Source of the DNA: Okeania sp. SIO2B3
Lineage (GTDB): Bacteria; Cyanobacteriota; Cyanobacteriia; Cyanobacteriales; Microcoleaceae
Direction: 5' to 3'
Length of the DNA: 64,000 nt
NCBI RefSeq assembly: GCF_010672525.1
Contig: NZ_JAAHGH010000008.1
Location: 183,714 to 247,713, forward strand
In this document: piece by piece, positions 45,833-55,227 of the stretch
Position numbering within the stretch: position 1 is the stretch's first letter
How the letters are laid out: every line of letters starts with the position of its first letter
The notes under the pieces: generated by a model
What the model saw: the letters and a program-made list of their open reading frames with translations, nothing else
What the model was told of the DNA's origin: nothing
Database searches by the model: none
Program-made: the position numbers and the translations under genes

Positions 45833-46555
45833 ATGATAAATCTTGACTTTATCCAAGCCTTTTTAAGGAAAGTACATTCTCCAGTCAACTTAAAACCTTC
45901 TATTATTTCTCCTTGGTTAGCATCTTTGTCTTATTTTTTAGGTCGTCACATAGTAATGCCGTTTTATTTTCGTAGAATAAATATTATTGGAAAAGAAAAT
46001 ATTCCGAGAGATGGACCTGTGATTTTAGCTCCTACTCATCGTTCTCGTTGGGATGGGTTAATCATACCTTATGCTACAGGTCGGTTAGTTACTGGTCGAG
46101 ACCTAAGATTTATGGTTAGCATGGATGAAGTTAGAGGTTTACAAGGTTGGTTTATTAGACGTTTGGGCGGATTTCCTGTTAACCCAAAAAATCCGACAGT
46201 TTCTTGTTTTCGCCATGGAGTAGAATTAATGTTAAATAGGGAAATGTTAGTGATATTTCCTGAAGGTAAAATTTGTCGCGATAATCAAGTTCATTCTCTC
46301 AAAACAGGATTAGCTAGAATAGGATTACAAGCTGAGTCTTATCAACAAAATCTTGGTGTTAAAATAGTGCCTATATCTTTGAATTACAATCCAGTTATTC
46401 CACGCCGTGGTTGTAATGTTATGGTTCGTATTGGTGTTCCTTTATCTGTAAAAGATTATATTTATGGATTGGGGAAAAAGCAGGCACAACACTTAACTAT
46501 GGATTTAGAAGCAGCACTTAAAAATATAGATGGGCATTCAACAATTAATAATTAA
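45833..46555 (+). CDS. 1-acyl-sn-glycerol-3-phosphate acyltransferase (PlsC-like)
   Basis: 240 residues. The acyltransferase box H(X)4D is THRSRWDG (His69, Asp74), followed by LGGFPVNPKNPT and the glycerophosphate-binding FPEGKICRDN. It acylates lysophosphatidate or a related acceptor in membrane lipid synthesis; this small form is one of several PlsC-like paralogues usual in cyanobacteria, so the acceptor is uncertain. The last codons (STINN) come from a family B AATTAATA run that overlaps the 3' end. ATG at 45833. Confidence 0.85.
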   Translation: MINLDFIQAFLRKVHSPVNLKPSIISPWLASLSYFLGRHIVMPFYFRRINIIGKENIPRDGPVILAPTHRSRWDGLIIPYATGRLVTGRDLRFMVSMDEVRGLQGWFIRRLGGFPVNPKNPTVSCFRHGVELMLNREMLVIFPEGKICRDNQVHSLKTGLARIGLQAESYQQNLGVKIVPISLNYNPVIPRRGCNVMVRIGVPLSVKDYIYGLGKKQAQHLTMDLEAALKNIDGHSTINN

Positions 46556-46684
46556 TAATTAATAATTAATAATTAATAATTAATAATTACTTCTCCTGAA
46601 AACTGATAGAATTGGCGAATAAGATTTTTGTGATTTATCTATTCTTTAAATCAGAGGCTATAAATCTTGATTATTTGGTAAATC
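46538..46684. repeat. Family B dispersed repeat, copy B8
   Basis: AACAATTAATAATTAATAATT repeats, then TACTTCTCC and AGAGGCTATAAATCTTGATTATTTGGTAA. It overlaps the plsC stop. The stretch 46685-47305 holds nothing further. Confidence 0.6.
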
Positions 46685-47305
46685 AGAGAAGAAAGAAGGA
46701 GGAGTAATAAATATACTTTTTCTCGCCAATCAGGATGAATAATTAACTTTCATTGTGAGTCTAAAGTTTTTGAATTTTATGACAACATCAATATTCTATA
46801 CCCAATAAAATGGAAAAGGCTTTTATTTATAGTGATTTTAAACGATTCTTGATTATCCTCAATTTTCAGCACGCCTGAATACTCTAAGAAAAATATTATA
46901 TATAATACTAGCTTGATAAATGTTGGCTACAAATAATAGATTATTTTGGTATAGAGTTGGTTTGTTTTTGTTAAAAATTATCGAGCTAATTGAGTGATAA
47001 AATATATTATTGTTATTGCTTTTTTCAACTTATTCCCTATTTTGTTTGATTTCACATCTAGTTATAGGCTGTTTCATTCTAAACTGTGATATTTTATGTA
47101 TTGACGAAACTACAGTTATTTCAAAATTTAGTAAATTTATCTTTCGCTGTCTGAAAATCAATAAATTCATTGCCAAAATCTAGAATAAAATGACCCTGTT
47201 TCTAGATGACTCAAGCTTTCTTCCTTAACTAAACTATTTGTAATAATTTTTTTTCAAAATGGTATAGTATGATAATTATCAATAATTTGGAAAAAATCCA
47301 AAACT

Positions 47306-47400
47306 AATATGAAATACTAAAATTTTTGCGATGTATCCTTTTTCTTGTCAAAGAGTTTTAAGGGAGGTATTGCGTCGGATTCTTTTTCATATTTCATATA
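47306..47400. mobile_element. Family F MITE-like element, copy F2
   Basis: TAATATGAAATACTAAAATT opens it and TTCATATTTCATATA closes it. The left 30 bp are identical to F1. Confidence 0.65.
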
Positions 47401-47512
47401 TAACAGAAGGAAGAAGGAATAAGGAAAAATCTGGCGTTGTCTGAGTTTTAAGTTTTTGATATATCCGCGCTCTTTTCTTTGACTGCTATAACATTATAAG
47501 ATTAAATATTTG

Positions 47513-47603
47513 AGTAGTGATGTACAAGTGTGATTTTTATAGTTTTGTGTCTAAAAGTCAAAGGGATTTACTTATCAATATCACTACATTTGCAGAACTA
47601 CCA
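47513..47603. mobile_element. Family G MITE-like element, copy G2
   Basis: GAGTAGTGATGTACAAGTGTGAT and ATATCACTACATTTGCAGAACTACC mirror each other; interior matches G1. No other feature between 46685 and 47790. Confidence 0.6.
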
Positions 47604-47790
47604 AAATTTGAAGTTCCTATCTTTTTTACCTTTTCTGTATTTCTGCACAACTTATAAAAGTTTGCACGGATAGTTAGGAACAGTTTAAGATTGATCGCTA
47701 TTTCTTATTCCCAAAAAATCTCAAAATTTGTACTTAATTTAGTCGAAAACTGCTGTACATTTAAGACTGCTATATGAGGATATTTTGTAT

Positions 47791-48204
47791 ATGAAGTCAG
47801 TATTGACAAATTTTATCCCTAATTTTAAATCTAGGCAAATTGTTTGTTTGGAGTATGAAAATACTTGTTTATATGCAGAAGTAATTCAAGTATTAGAAGC
47901 ACGCAAAATGTGTTGGGTTCGTCCTTTGTTATTGAAATTATCTACTTCAGAAGTTGGGTGTGAAAATCATCAAAACAATTTAGAAAAATCAAGTTTATGG
48001 GATTTGCGAGATGGTGCTGATTTGGTTTGGCCGATATGTTTATTTAGGGAAGCTATTGATACAGAGTTTATGCCACTTTTGACTGAATTAGAATTCCTAG
48101 ATAGTCAAGAGAAAAATCTGCAAGTTTCACATCAAAAATTACAACATTTTGTGAGGAAAGTTTGGCAGGCTTTTCCTGATGTTTTTCCCTTGATTCCGGA
48201 TTAA
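47791..48204 (+). CDS. Conserved cyanobacterial protein of unknown function
   Basis: 137 residues from ATG 47791 (MKSVLTNFIPNFKSRQIVCL), with GAGGA 13-17 bases upstream (an in-frame TTG at 47785 is less likely). LYAEVIQVLEARKMCWVRPLLL and DLRDGADLVWPICLFREAID form a beta-rich core, and LQHFVRKVWQAFPDVFPLIP a helical end. Soluble, two Cys-Trp patches. I have a general impression of a conserved cyanobacterial family, but no function can be assigned. Confidence 0.7.
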   Translation: MKSVLTNFIPNFKSRQIVCLEYENTCLYAEVIQVLEARKMCWVRPLLLKLSTSEVGCENHQNNLEKSSLWDLRDGADLVWPICLFREAIDTEFMPLLTELEFLDSQEKNLQVSHQKLQHFVRKVWQAFPDVFPLIPD

Positions 48205-48322
48205 TATTTGGGATGTTTTATAGGCAATGAATCTAGCAATTAATCAATGTTATTTTTCTTGCCTTGCTCTATATAGAATGACTTTTAAAAATGGGATAAT
48301 TGTTTGATTGGTGAACTACTAA

Positions 48323-48440
48323 TACTAAGCGTGATAAATGTTTGCTATATTTTCTTGAGCTGGGGAAACCACCCCTACTGCTCTCAGGAGGGGAAGTAAA
48401 AATAAGAAGAATTAACAATAACTAGCGTGCTAATTATCAA
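48323..48440. repeat. Family A7-like repeat
   Basis: TACTAAGCGTGATAAATGTTTGC and AGAATTAACAATAACTAGCGTG match A7 at 45566 over its left 40 bp and right 20 bp; a CCACCCCTACTG module lies between. Right boundary unclear. Confidence 0.45.
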
Positions 48441-48481
48441 AAAAGTTATTCAGTTTTTTAGAGTAGGAATAATCTCGACTA

Positions 48482-50185
48482 TCAAATATTACATTTTGCG
48501 AGTTTTTCTGCTAGATAAGGAGCGCCAAAATTCCTAACATAAGAAGTAGCTCTAAAAGGAAGATGTCCGTAAGGAGCTGAAATTTTATATGTAATATTTT
48601 TATATCTTTTATACTTTTCGCCCCACTCTACTTCCTTGATAAAAATGTCAGCGATCGCTACATTATAAATTCCTGGTTTACCTCCTACTTCGCTCCAAAT
48701 TTGTTTTTGAATGCTAAATCCGAATTTGCCGTTACTATAGTTAATCCACAATTGATTAATTTTATCTAGGTCTTTGCAGGGGATATTTTTTATATCTTCT
48801 AGATTAAGCCAATATTCTTTTTCTAGCTCTACAAGTGAAAGTATAATTCTGAATGTTTCTTGGTCTGCTTCTTGAAATTTTTCGGATGATAATAGGTTTT
48901 CCAAAGTTGTGTAATCTACTTTTTTTTCTATATAGTTAATAGTTGTTTGGGAGGTATCTGGAATATTAGTTCCGGGTAAAGGTTGGGGTGCTTTTTGAGG
49001 TTGTATAGTGGGGTGATGTTTTTGTTGTGGGATAGGAATAGGTTGAAGGGGTAAAGGGCGAGAAATTTTAGGAAATTTAAGTTTGGGAGAATAGATATAA
49101 GTCACAACAATAAATATGAGTATACCTGTTCCAATTGGTAATATATTTGCTTCTCCTTGATAAAAAGTTTTGACATAATTTTGATAAAGGGGTTTAATAC
49201 CTTGAATATTTAAGGTAGCCATTTGAGACATAATTTTTCCAGAAACTTGAGACATTTGAGACATAATACTTGGAGGTTTGACTTGAAGTAATGTCAACCA
49301 TTCCTGTACAGTCTGAGGGCGGTCTTCTGGTTGAATTTCCATTCCTTTAATAATGGCGTTATTCAGGCGATCGCTAATGTTTGTATTGATTTTTTTTGGT
49401 TCTATTAATAAGTCTTGTTTACCTGGTTTTTTTATCAACTTGAAAATCAACTTTAAGGCGAAACGGAATTGTTTTGGCAAGGGGGTTTTATGTATGGCTA
49501 ATTGAGTATGATATCTATCTATAGAGTTAGGTAATTGGTAGTTAGTTAGGAGTACATAAAGTGTGGCTGCTAAAGCATAAATATCTGTATATTCTCCTGG
49601 TTTATGTTTGCGAGTATATTGTTCTATGGGAGCATAACCTGGTGTATAAAATTGGGTGAAGCTGTTGGTTTGATTGGGAATAAAGTCACGGGCAATTCCA
49701 AAATCAATTAAAACTACTTCTGGTGTATTTTTGCGCAATATAATATTTTCTGGTTTGATATCCCGGTGCAGAATTTTTTTGTTATGAATGACTATTAGTG
49801 CATTAGCAATTTGCTGAATATAATAGAGTGCTGTTTTTGGGGGTAATATTCCTTGTTGATTGATAACATCAGCTAAGTTATCTCCCTCTATAAATTCCAT
49901 GACAATACAATAGAGTTTTCCTTCTTGAAAGGAATGATAAAATTTGACGATATTCTGATGTTGGAATTTTTTTAGTTGTTCTGCTTCGTGTATAAATCGC
50001 TTTTGAAATTTGTCAAAATTAGGTAGTTTTTGTACCCGACTATTTAAGGTTTTAATAACTACTTTTGTGCCGATATTCTGATTATCCCATGCTAAATAGG
50101 TGATGCCGAAGCCTCCTTCTCCTAAAGTTTTTTCTATGGAATATCTGCGGTTATTTAAAGTAGTACCTGGTTGCCAGTTATTCAT
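48482..50185 (-). CDS. Ser/Thr protein kinase with C-terminal GUN4 domain
   Basis: 567 residues. The Hanks-type kinase occupies residues 14-300: LGEGGFGITY loop, Lys45 in VVIKTLN, ILHRDIKPENIIL, LIDFGIARDF and PGYAPIEQY. A single membrane helix (ILPIGTGILIFIVVTYIYS, about 345-365) and Pro-rich linker follow. Residues 420-567 are a GUN4 fold (LENLLSSEKFQEADQETFRI, DIKNIPCKDLDKINQLWINY, GKFGFSIQKQIWSEVGGKPG). GUN4 proper binds Mg-porphyrins and stimulates Mg-chelatase, so this may be a kinase sensing tetrapyrroles; that is inference. ATG at 50185 (MNNWQPGTTL). Confidence 0.9.
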   Translation of the reverse strand: MNNWQPGTTLNNRRYSIEKTLGEGGFGITYLAWDNQNIGTKVVIKTLNSRVQKLPNFDKFQKRFIHEAEQLKKFQHQNIVKFYHSFQEGKLYCIVMEFIEGDNLADVINQQGILPPKTALYYIQQIANALIVIHNKKILHRDIKPENIILRKNTPEVVLIDFGIARDFIPNQTNSFTQFYTPGYAPIEQYTRKHKPGEYTDIYALAATLYVLLTNYQLPNSIDRYHTQLAIHKTPLPKQFRFALKLIFKLIKKPGKQDLLIEPKKINTNISDRLNNAIIKGMEIQPEDRPQTVQEWLTLLQVKPPSIMSQMSQVSGKIMSQMATLNIQGIKPLYQNYVKTFYQGEANILPIGTGILIFIVVTYIYSPKLKFPKISRPLPLQPIPIPQQKHHPTIQPQKAPQPLPGTNIPDTSQTTINYIEKKVDYTTLENLLSSEKFQEADQETFRIILSLVELEKEYWLNLEDIKNIPCKDLDKINQLWINYSNGKFGFSIQKQIWSEVGGKPGIYNVAIADIFIKEVEWGEKYKRYKNITYKISAPYGHLPFRATSYVRNFGAPYLAEKLAKCNI

Positions 50186-50439
50186 TTTAATTAAATTAAT
50201 AATCTTGTTAATTGGGTTTGTTTATAAGTTGAGTTTTTCCATCTATTTATAGAGGAAATAACTCCAAAAAGTATTGTTACAAAGTTTTTGGTAAAAATAT
50301 GGAAAATTTATCAAAATAATTGGGTCTAAAACCTCGCTTTTTAAGGCGAAATATTTTTTGGGAGTTGCTAAAATTCCCTACTTCCCCTCCTGGGAGGGGT
50401 TAGGGGTGGGTTAACTTCTGACTTCGTTAAGTTTGTGGA

Positions 50440-51640
50440 GCATTCTATAGGAAATTTTGCTAATACAAAATTGAGAAGGAGTGCAAATATTTGATACCAA
50501 ATTTACGCAAAGGTTGTTATATCTTAATCTGTGATTTATTTAGACTATAAAAAAAAATCTGGAATGAGGGCAAATGCCATTTGCCCCTACAGGTGGTGTT
50601 TTAAGGTAAATTTGCGTCAGTCCTGATACTTATCTGTTTCATCTTCTCTATTCCCTACTCTGTGACTGTAGCAATATTTTATTAAATTGATATTCATAGT
50701 TTTGTAGATTTTACAGGTGGTTTGACTATAACTATTTATGGAAAATTTAGTATTAAGAATTGGGTGCATCTCTTATGTGCAAAAATACTTTTTTTCCTAT
50801 ATATTTCCTGTTCCCTGTTCCCTGTTCCTTGTTCCCTATTCCCTGTTGTTGGTAAGAGTATGGAAAATTTATGTTTGTGGAACATTCTGTAGGAAATTTC
50901 TAATACAAGAGTGAGAAGGAGTGCAAATATTTGATACCAAATTTACGCAAAGGTTGTTACATCTTAATCTGTGATTTATTTAGACTGTAAAAAAATTCTA
51001 GAATGAGGGCAAATGCCATTTGTCTCTACAGATGTTTTTTTTAAGGTTAATTTGCGTAAGTCCTGATATTTATCTGTTCTATTTTCTCTATTTCCTACTC
51101 TCTGAGTGTAGCAATATTTTATTAAATTGGTATTCATAGTTTTGTAGATTTTACAGGTGGTTTGACTATAACTATTTATGGAAAATTTAGTATCAAGAAT
51201 TGGGTGCATCTCTTATGTGCAAAAATACTTTTTTTCCTATATATTTCCTGTTCCCTGTTCCCTGTTCCTTGTTCCCTATTCCCTGTTGTTGGTAAGAGTA
51301 TGGAAAATTTATGTTTGTGGAGCATTCCCTAGGAAATTGCTAATACAATAGTGAGAAGGAATGCAAGTCTTTAATACCAAATTTACCCAAAGGTTGTTAC
51401 ATCTTAATCTGTGATTTATTTAGACTGTAAAAAAATTCTAGAATGAGGGCAAATGCCATTTGTCTCTACAGATAGTTTTTCAAGGTAAATTTGCGTAAGT
51501 CCTGATACTTATCTGTTTCATCTTCTCTATCTCCTACTCTGTGACTGTAGCAATATTTTATTAAATTGGTATTCATAGTTTTGTAGGTTTTATAGGTGGT
51601 TTGACTATAATTATTTCTGGGAAATTTAGTATCAAGAATT
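50440..51640. repeat. Three tandem 440-bp repeat units
   Basis: GATACCAAATTTACGCAAAGG (or AATACC...) recurs at 50493, 50933 and 51373, an exact 440-bp period. Each unit has a family-A-like core (ending TTAAATTGGTATTC) then TTTTGTAGATTTTACAGGTGG and the left half of a family D element with CTGTTCCCTGTTCC runs; the third unit carries the complete D copy. Short minus-strand frames inside are repeat artefacts. 50186-50439 holds only a CCCCTCCTGGGAGGGG module. Confidence 0.9.
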
Positions 51641-51754
51641 GGGTGCATCTCTTATGTGCAAAAATACTTTTTTTCCTATATATTCCCTATTCCCTACTCC
51701 CTGTTTCCTAAAAGCGATAATTTTTTGGCTTTATTCAAAATTGAGATGTACCCC
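51641..51754. mobile_element. Family D MITE-like element, copy D2
   Basis: GGGTGCATCTCTTATG at one end and AAATTGAGATGTACCCC at the other. Interior CTTTTTTTCCTATATATTCCC and AAGCGATAATTTTTTGGCTTTATTC are the reverse complement of D1. Confidence 0.75.
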
Positions 51755-51762
51755 CATAATTT

Positions 51763-52197
51763 TTAATCTCTCAATGTTGAAAATGCAATAGGACTCATTG
51801 TGACTAATACTGTTACGAATAAAAGTGCTATTTTTTGTTCAAAAGTTGTCATTTCCCAAACTTCTCCAAAACCTATAGTTATAAAAGCTGTGCGACTATC
51901 TTTTAATAAAACATTTTGTGATGTTCCTAAAAAAGAAGTATAAGCATCAAAACCTATGGCAATTATATGAAATGGGATTAATATTTTGTATTTATCATTT
52001 CCAGATTTTGACCAAATCTCTTCTGCATTGCCGCTCAACCCTAAAATTAAAGCACTACCAATAAAAGCACTTATATAAATAGGAATATGTTCTGGTTTCC
52101 AATCAGTTACTCCAAATATACCAATTATACCTAAAAGACTGGTAACAAAGTCCCAAATAGACCCTGCTGCAAATATAAAAAGTAAAAATCCTTTCAT
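51763..52197 (-). CDS. Four-helix membrane protein, unknown function
   Basis: 144 residues from ATG 52197, with GGAG nine bases upstream (a TTG at 52212 is possible). Helices at about 2-25, 36-55, 70-90 and 115-138; LFVTVLVTMSPIAFSTLRD closes it. It has AEEIWSK and GFGEVWEM loops, but no motif I recognise. It lies 31 bp after the gene at 52229-52660 on the same strand, so the two probably form one operon. No homologue assignment is possible from sequence alone. Confidence 0.6.
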   Translation of the reverse strand: MKGFLLFIFAAGSIWDFVTSLLGIIGIFGVTDWKPEHIPIYISAFIGSALILGLSGNAEEIWSKSGNDKYKILIPFHIIAIGFDAYTSFLGTSQNVLLKDSRTAFITIGFGEVWEMTTFEQKIALLFVTVLVTMSPIAFSTLRD

Positions 52198-52228
52198 TTT
52201 ATTTAACTCCAAATTTGTTTAAATTTAT

Positions 52229-52660
52229 TTATCTGAAATAAAGAATAATTCCGACAATAATAACTGCGATAAAAAAGAATATTACCATGAATAAATTATT
52301 TGAGATTCTTATTTGTTTGCGAGGAGATTTTTTTTTGTTAATTCCAGGATAACTGGTAGATGATTCGTCTTTAATCTCCCACTTGTTAATAAAATTTTGA
52401 AATTCTTTTGTGGATATAGCATAAATAAAGTCTTTCCAGGAGCGCCATGAAGTTTGAATAGACCAGTTAATGATTGGCAACTGATTGTTATTATTTTGAT
52501 CGATAAATTCTAGATAAGTTTTAGCGTCAATCAAACTACCAGTTTTTTTTAAGTTAATTTCTAATTTTTTCCAAGAATCTAAAAATTTTTTTTCGTCTTG
52601 GGTAGGTACTTCAAAAGCAAAGAAAAAACTTACCTGCATAGTAAATTTGTCAGAAATCAA
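52229..52660 (-). CDS. C-terminally anchored protein, unknown function
   Basis: 143 residues. A soluble N-terminal part has FFFAFEVPTQDEKKFLDSWK and INWSIQTSWRSWKDFIYAIS, then a basic linker (INKKKSPRKQIRIS) and one C-terminal membrane helix (LFMVIFFFIAVIIVGIILYF). I choose TTG 52660 because AGGAGG lies seven bases upstream; the first ATG, at 52639, has no such site. Operon partner of the membrane protein downstream. The family is not recognised. Confidence 0.6.
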   Translation of the reverse strand: MISDKFTMQVSFFFAFEVPTQDEKKFLDSWKKLEINLKKTGSLIDAKTYLEFIDQNNNNQLPIINWSIQTSWRSWKDFIYAISTKEFQNFINKWEIKDESSTSYPGINKKKSPRKQIRISNNLFMVIFFFIAVIIVGIILYFR

Positions 52661-52673
52661 TTAAATACCTCCT

Positions 52674-53421
52674 GTTTAGTATTGGCAAATTAATAGATAA
52701 TTAATACTCTTTATCTTTAATAGTGGAACTAATTTTTGCCTTTGTCAGCTAAGACTGCTTTACTCTAAAATTTTCTGATTTAAGATTCCTTTACTACGGA
52801 AATTTTCTCGGTTTTTTTTGATTTCTTTGATTTCAATAAGCCACACTCATCAGAGCATTCAGCTATCAGCTATTAACTGATTGTTCTTGGATAAGGAATG
52901 AATATTGATATATTGCTCCATAATTAAAAGTTATGAGTAAAAATATTTCCCTTGACCTTAGGAATTTAATCAATGACACAGCGAGTAGTAAAAATTCATG
53001 CTTCGTGTACTAGGCAAAATAAAAGTTTTTCCCAAAAATGAAACATCCCTAGTTTTTTAGGAGGGTAGGAAGGATAAATCAGATCAAACTTCATAGAAAA
53101 TTGGTATCAAAAGAAGATAAATAGTAATTCTTATAGAACAACTCCTATCTCTTTTCAGGAAAGTCAAAAATTAAAAGTAAAGATTGATTTAGCTGAACAG
53201 TTTAACTGACAATAATTTCATACAACTATTTCATAGGAAAGTTAAAAATTATATATGACATAATTTTTATGAATGGATAGTAAAAACAGTAAATAGCCAT
53301 ATCTTAACAACTAAATTTCTCCTTTGTCAGTGATAAATATTGATAAAAAGTGACAAAAAGTAGCGCATTATTCAAAGCTATGTTAAAGTACAATACAAAA
53401 CTAATTCCTAAGTTGACAAGA
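52674..53421. other. Gene-free stretch
   Basis: Only AT-rich sequence with TCAGCTATCAGCTATTAAC near 52858. No gene or clear inverted repeat recognised. The promoter of the HTH protein should lie at its right end. Confidence 0.4.
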
Positions 53422-54198
53422 ATGAATGTGGAAGAAGCACTGGCTATTGTAGAAGCGGTATTAGATGATAATGCTCCTCTCAATGATATTGAAGAGTTTA
53501 TTTTTAGGGAATGTTGGGAAGGTAAACAGTCTTATGAAGAAATGGCAAAAAATTCTCCCTATGATAGTGAATATATTAAGTCTGTTGCAGCAAAATTATG
53601 GAAAAAATTATCGAAAACTAAAGCTTTTAATGAAAAGGTAAAAAAAAATAATCTTCGCTCAGTTATTCGACGATATTTACAGAGACATAAGGTTATATCA
53701 AATCAAAATCAAATAATAGGAGTAAATCTCAGTGGCACTAATTTAAGTGTAAATGAAGCTAACTTATGTCAAACAGATTTACACGAGTTAATCGTACTGA
53801 CAAATGGTAAAAAATTAGTGGAGGAAAGTACAAATACTAAAGCTGATAACCAACAAAATAAATCCTACTTGAAAAACACAATTAACTGGAATGGTTTAAA
53901 TTTTAATTCTCAGGCAGAAGTCAAAATTGCCGAAGCACTAGACCGTGCCAATATTATATTTTTATCAAATACAAAAATTAGATTGACCACTGCCACAGGT
54001 AGAGGAAATAAAATAGTTAATTTCGTTATATTACACAGGGAAAAATTAGGAATTATTCAAATTAGTAGCGAACCTTTTCCAGTAGATTTAAACTTAGCTC
54101 CTAACATCAAAATTGTTCAGCATTATGATATTTATTCCTGTATTAAACAACCAGATCAAGTTATAGCCGAATTTTTAGAACTATTAAATCAAGCATAG
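53422..54198 (+). CDS. vMAP-type HTH, pentapeptide and nuclease-fold protein
   Basis: 258 residues from ATG 53422 (MNVEEALAIVEAVLDD); GTG 53350 or ATG 53380 would add up to 24 residues. Residues 1-90 match the N-terminal helix-turn-helix domain found in vWA-MoxR-associated proteins (EEFIFRECWEGKQSYEEMAK, DSEYIKSVAAKLWKKLS, NLRSVIRRYL). A single pentapeptide-like turn (GVNLSGTNLSVNEANLCQTD) follows. The C-terminal 100 residues (WNGLNFNSQAEVKIAEALDR, IVNFVILHREKLGIIQISSE) resemble a PD-(D/E)XK fold, but the usual PDF and EVD acidic positions read VNF and QIS. So a nuclease-dead, perhaps regulatory, role is likely. Confidence 0.65.
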   Translation: MNVEEALAIVEAVLDDNAPLNDIEEFIFRECWEGKQSYEEMAKNSPYDSEYIKSVAAKLWKKLSKTKAFNEKVKKNNLRSVIRRYLQRHKVISNQNQIIGVNLSGTNLSVNEANLCQTDLHELIVLTNGKKLVEESTNTKADNQQNKSYLKNTINWNGLNFNSQAEVKIAEALDRANIIFLSNTKIRLTTATGRGNKIVNFVILHREKLGIIQISSEPFPVDLNLAPNIKIVQHYDIYSCIKQPDQVIAEFLELLNQA

Positions 54199-54523
54199 GT
54201 AAAAATATCTTGAACTTATTCAACCTAATCATCTGTTATACATCATAAAATATATCTGAAAGTACTGTCACAACTTAGAATTATGAGTTATAGCACAAAG
54301 AAGAAAGAAGAGGCAAAAAATAAAAAGTTTAATGATTGATATTCCCATCCCCAACTTACAACTATTTTATAAGTCAAATACATTCATAGCTGCTGTTATA
54401 TATATACAGAATAAATGAAAAGACACTATATATATAGCGAATTTCATGTTGGTGAGGTACACCCCGAAGCGGGCAAGATGCCTGCACTGGGAACATTTAA
54501 TTGTTAATATTTGTACTTCATAT

Positions 54524-54639
54524 ATAGCAATTCTCAAGTTACTAAGGCACAGTTGTTCTTTTGATTTTCTATTCCCTACTCCCTACTCCCTAAAACAAAG
54601 GAATTTTGTACCTCACGCTTCTTGAGAATTGCTATAGTA
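54524..54639. mobile_element. Family E MITE-like element
   Basis: ATAGCAATTCTCAAGTTACT at the left is mirrored by CTTCTTGAGAATTGCTAT at the right. A related half-end (ATAGCGAATTTCATGTTGG) sits 90 bp to the left. Interior carries CTACTCCCTACTCCC. No gene in 54199-55227. Confidence 0.7.
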
Positions 54640-54959
54640 TATAGTGAACAAAAACTATAATAATCTTATTTTAGTTAGATATAAAATATCTTCAAATTAA
54701 GGAGCATATGAACTGAGAAGATAAAATACGGGAAAATAATTTCTGAATTTCGGTCTATTTCTTCGTTTTTTATAAATTATTTAAGACTGCTATATAACCT
54801 TAAAAATATCTAGTGTTTAGCACTCATGCGTTGTGTAATTTTTGATATAAATAGTTATTAGCTCATTTAATAGGGGAGAGAATAACTTGATAAATAAACA
54901 AATAGCTAATCCCTACAGGGGAAAGAATAACTTGATAAATAAACAAATAACCATTCCTT

Positions 54960-55222
54960 ACCGAATAATTAAGGTTTAAAGCCTCTCCTTTAAAGGATAA
55001 AAAAAGCGGTCGTTTTGCTAGCGCATAACTACGTTAACGGCTGTCGCCGACATGTTTGCGTAGCATTCCGTAGGAAAAAGCGTAGCTTCCCGTAGGGTAG
55101 GATGGCGAGGTCTCGGAGCCATATCCAATCGATCAAGAGAAGAAAAAAAGTTTCTTTTTAGTCAATCCTTTTTTTTTCAAGGAGGGGTAATTGTTAATTA
55201 TTAATTATTAATTATTAATTGT
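54960..55222. repeat. Family B dispersed repeat, copy B9, with nested short palindromes
   Basis: TTACCGAATAATTAAGGTTT to GGTAATTGTTAATTATTAATT, with AAGCGGTCG, GGCGAGGTCTCGG and CCAATCGATCAAGAGAAG. GCGTAGCATTCCGTAGGAA and GCGTAGCTTCCCGTAGGG mini-palindromes are inserted between. Its right end reaches to six bases before the ATG of the hybrid kinase gene. Confidence 0.8.
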
Positions 55223-55227
55223 TGAAT

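Noticed and set aside
50976..51648. Two similar minus-strand frames (77 and 60 codons)
   Set aside because: They are copies of the same 440-bp repeat unit read in the same frame; no coding signature.
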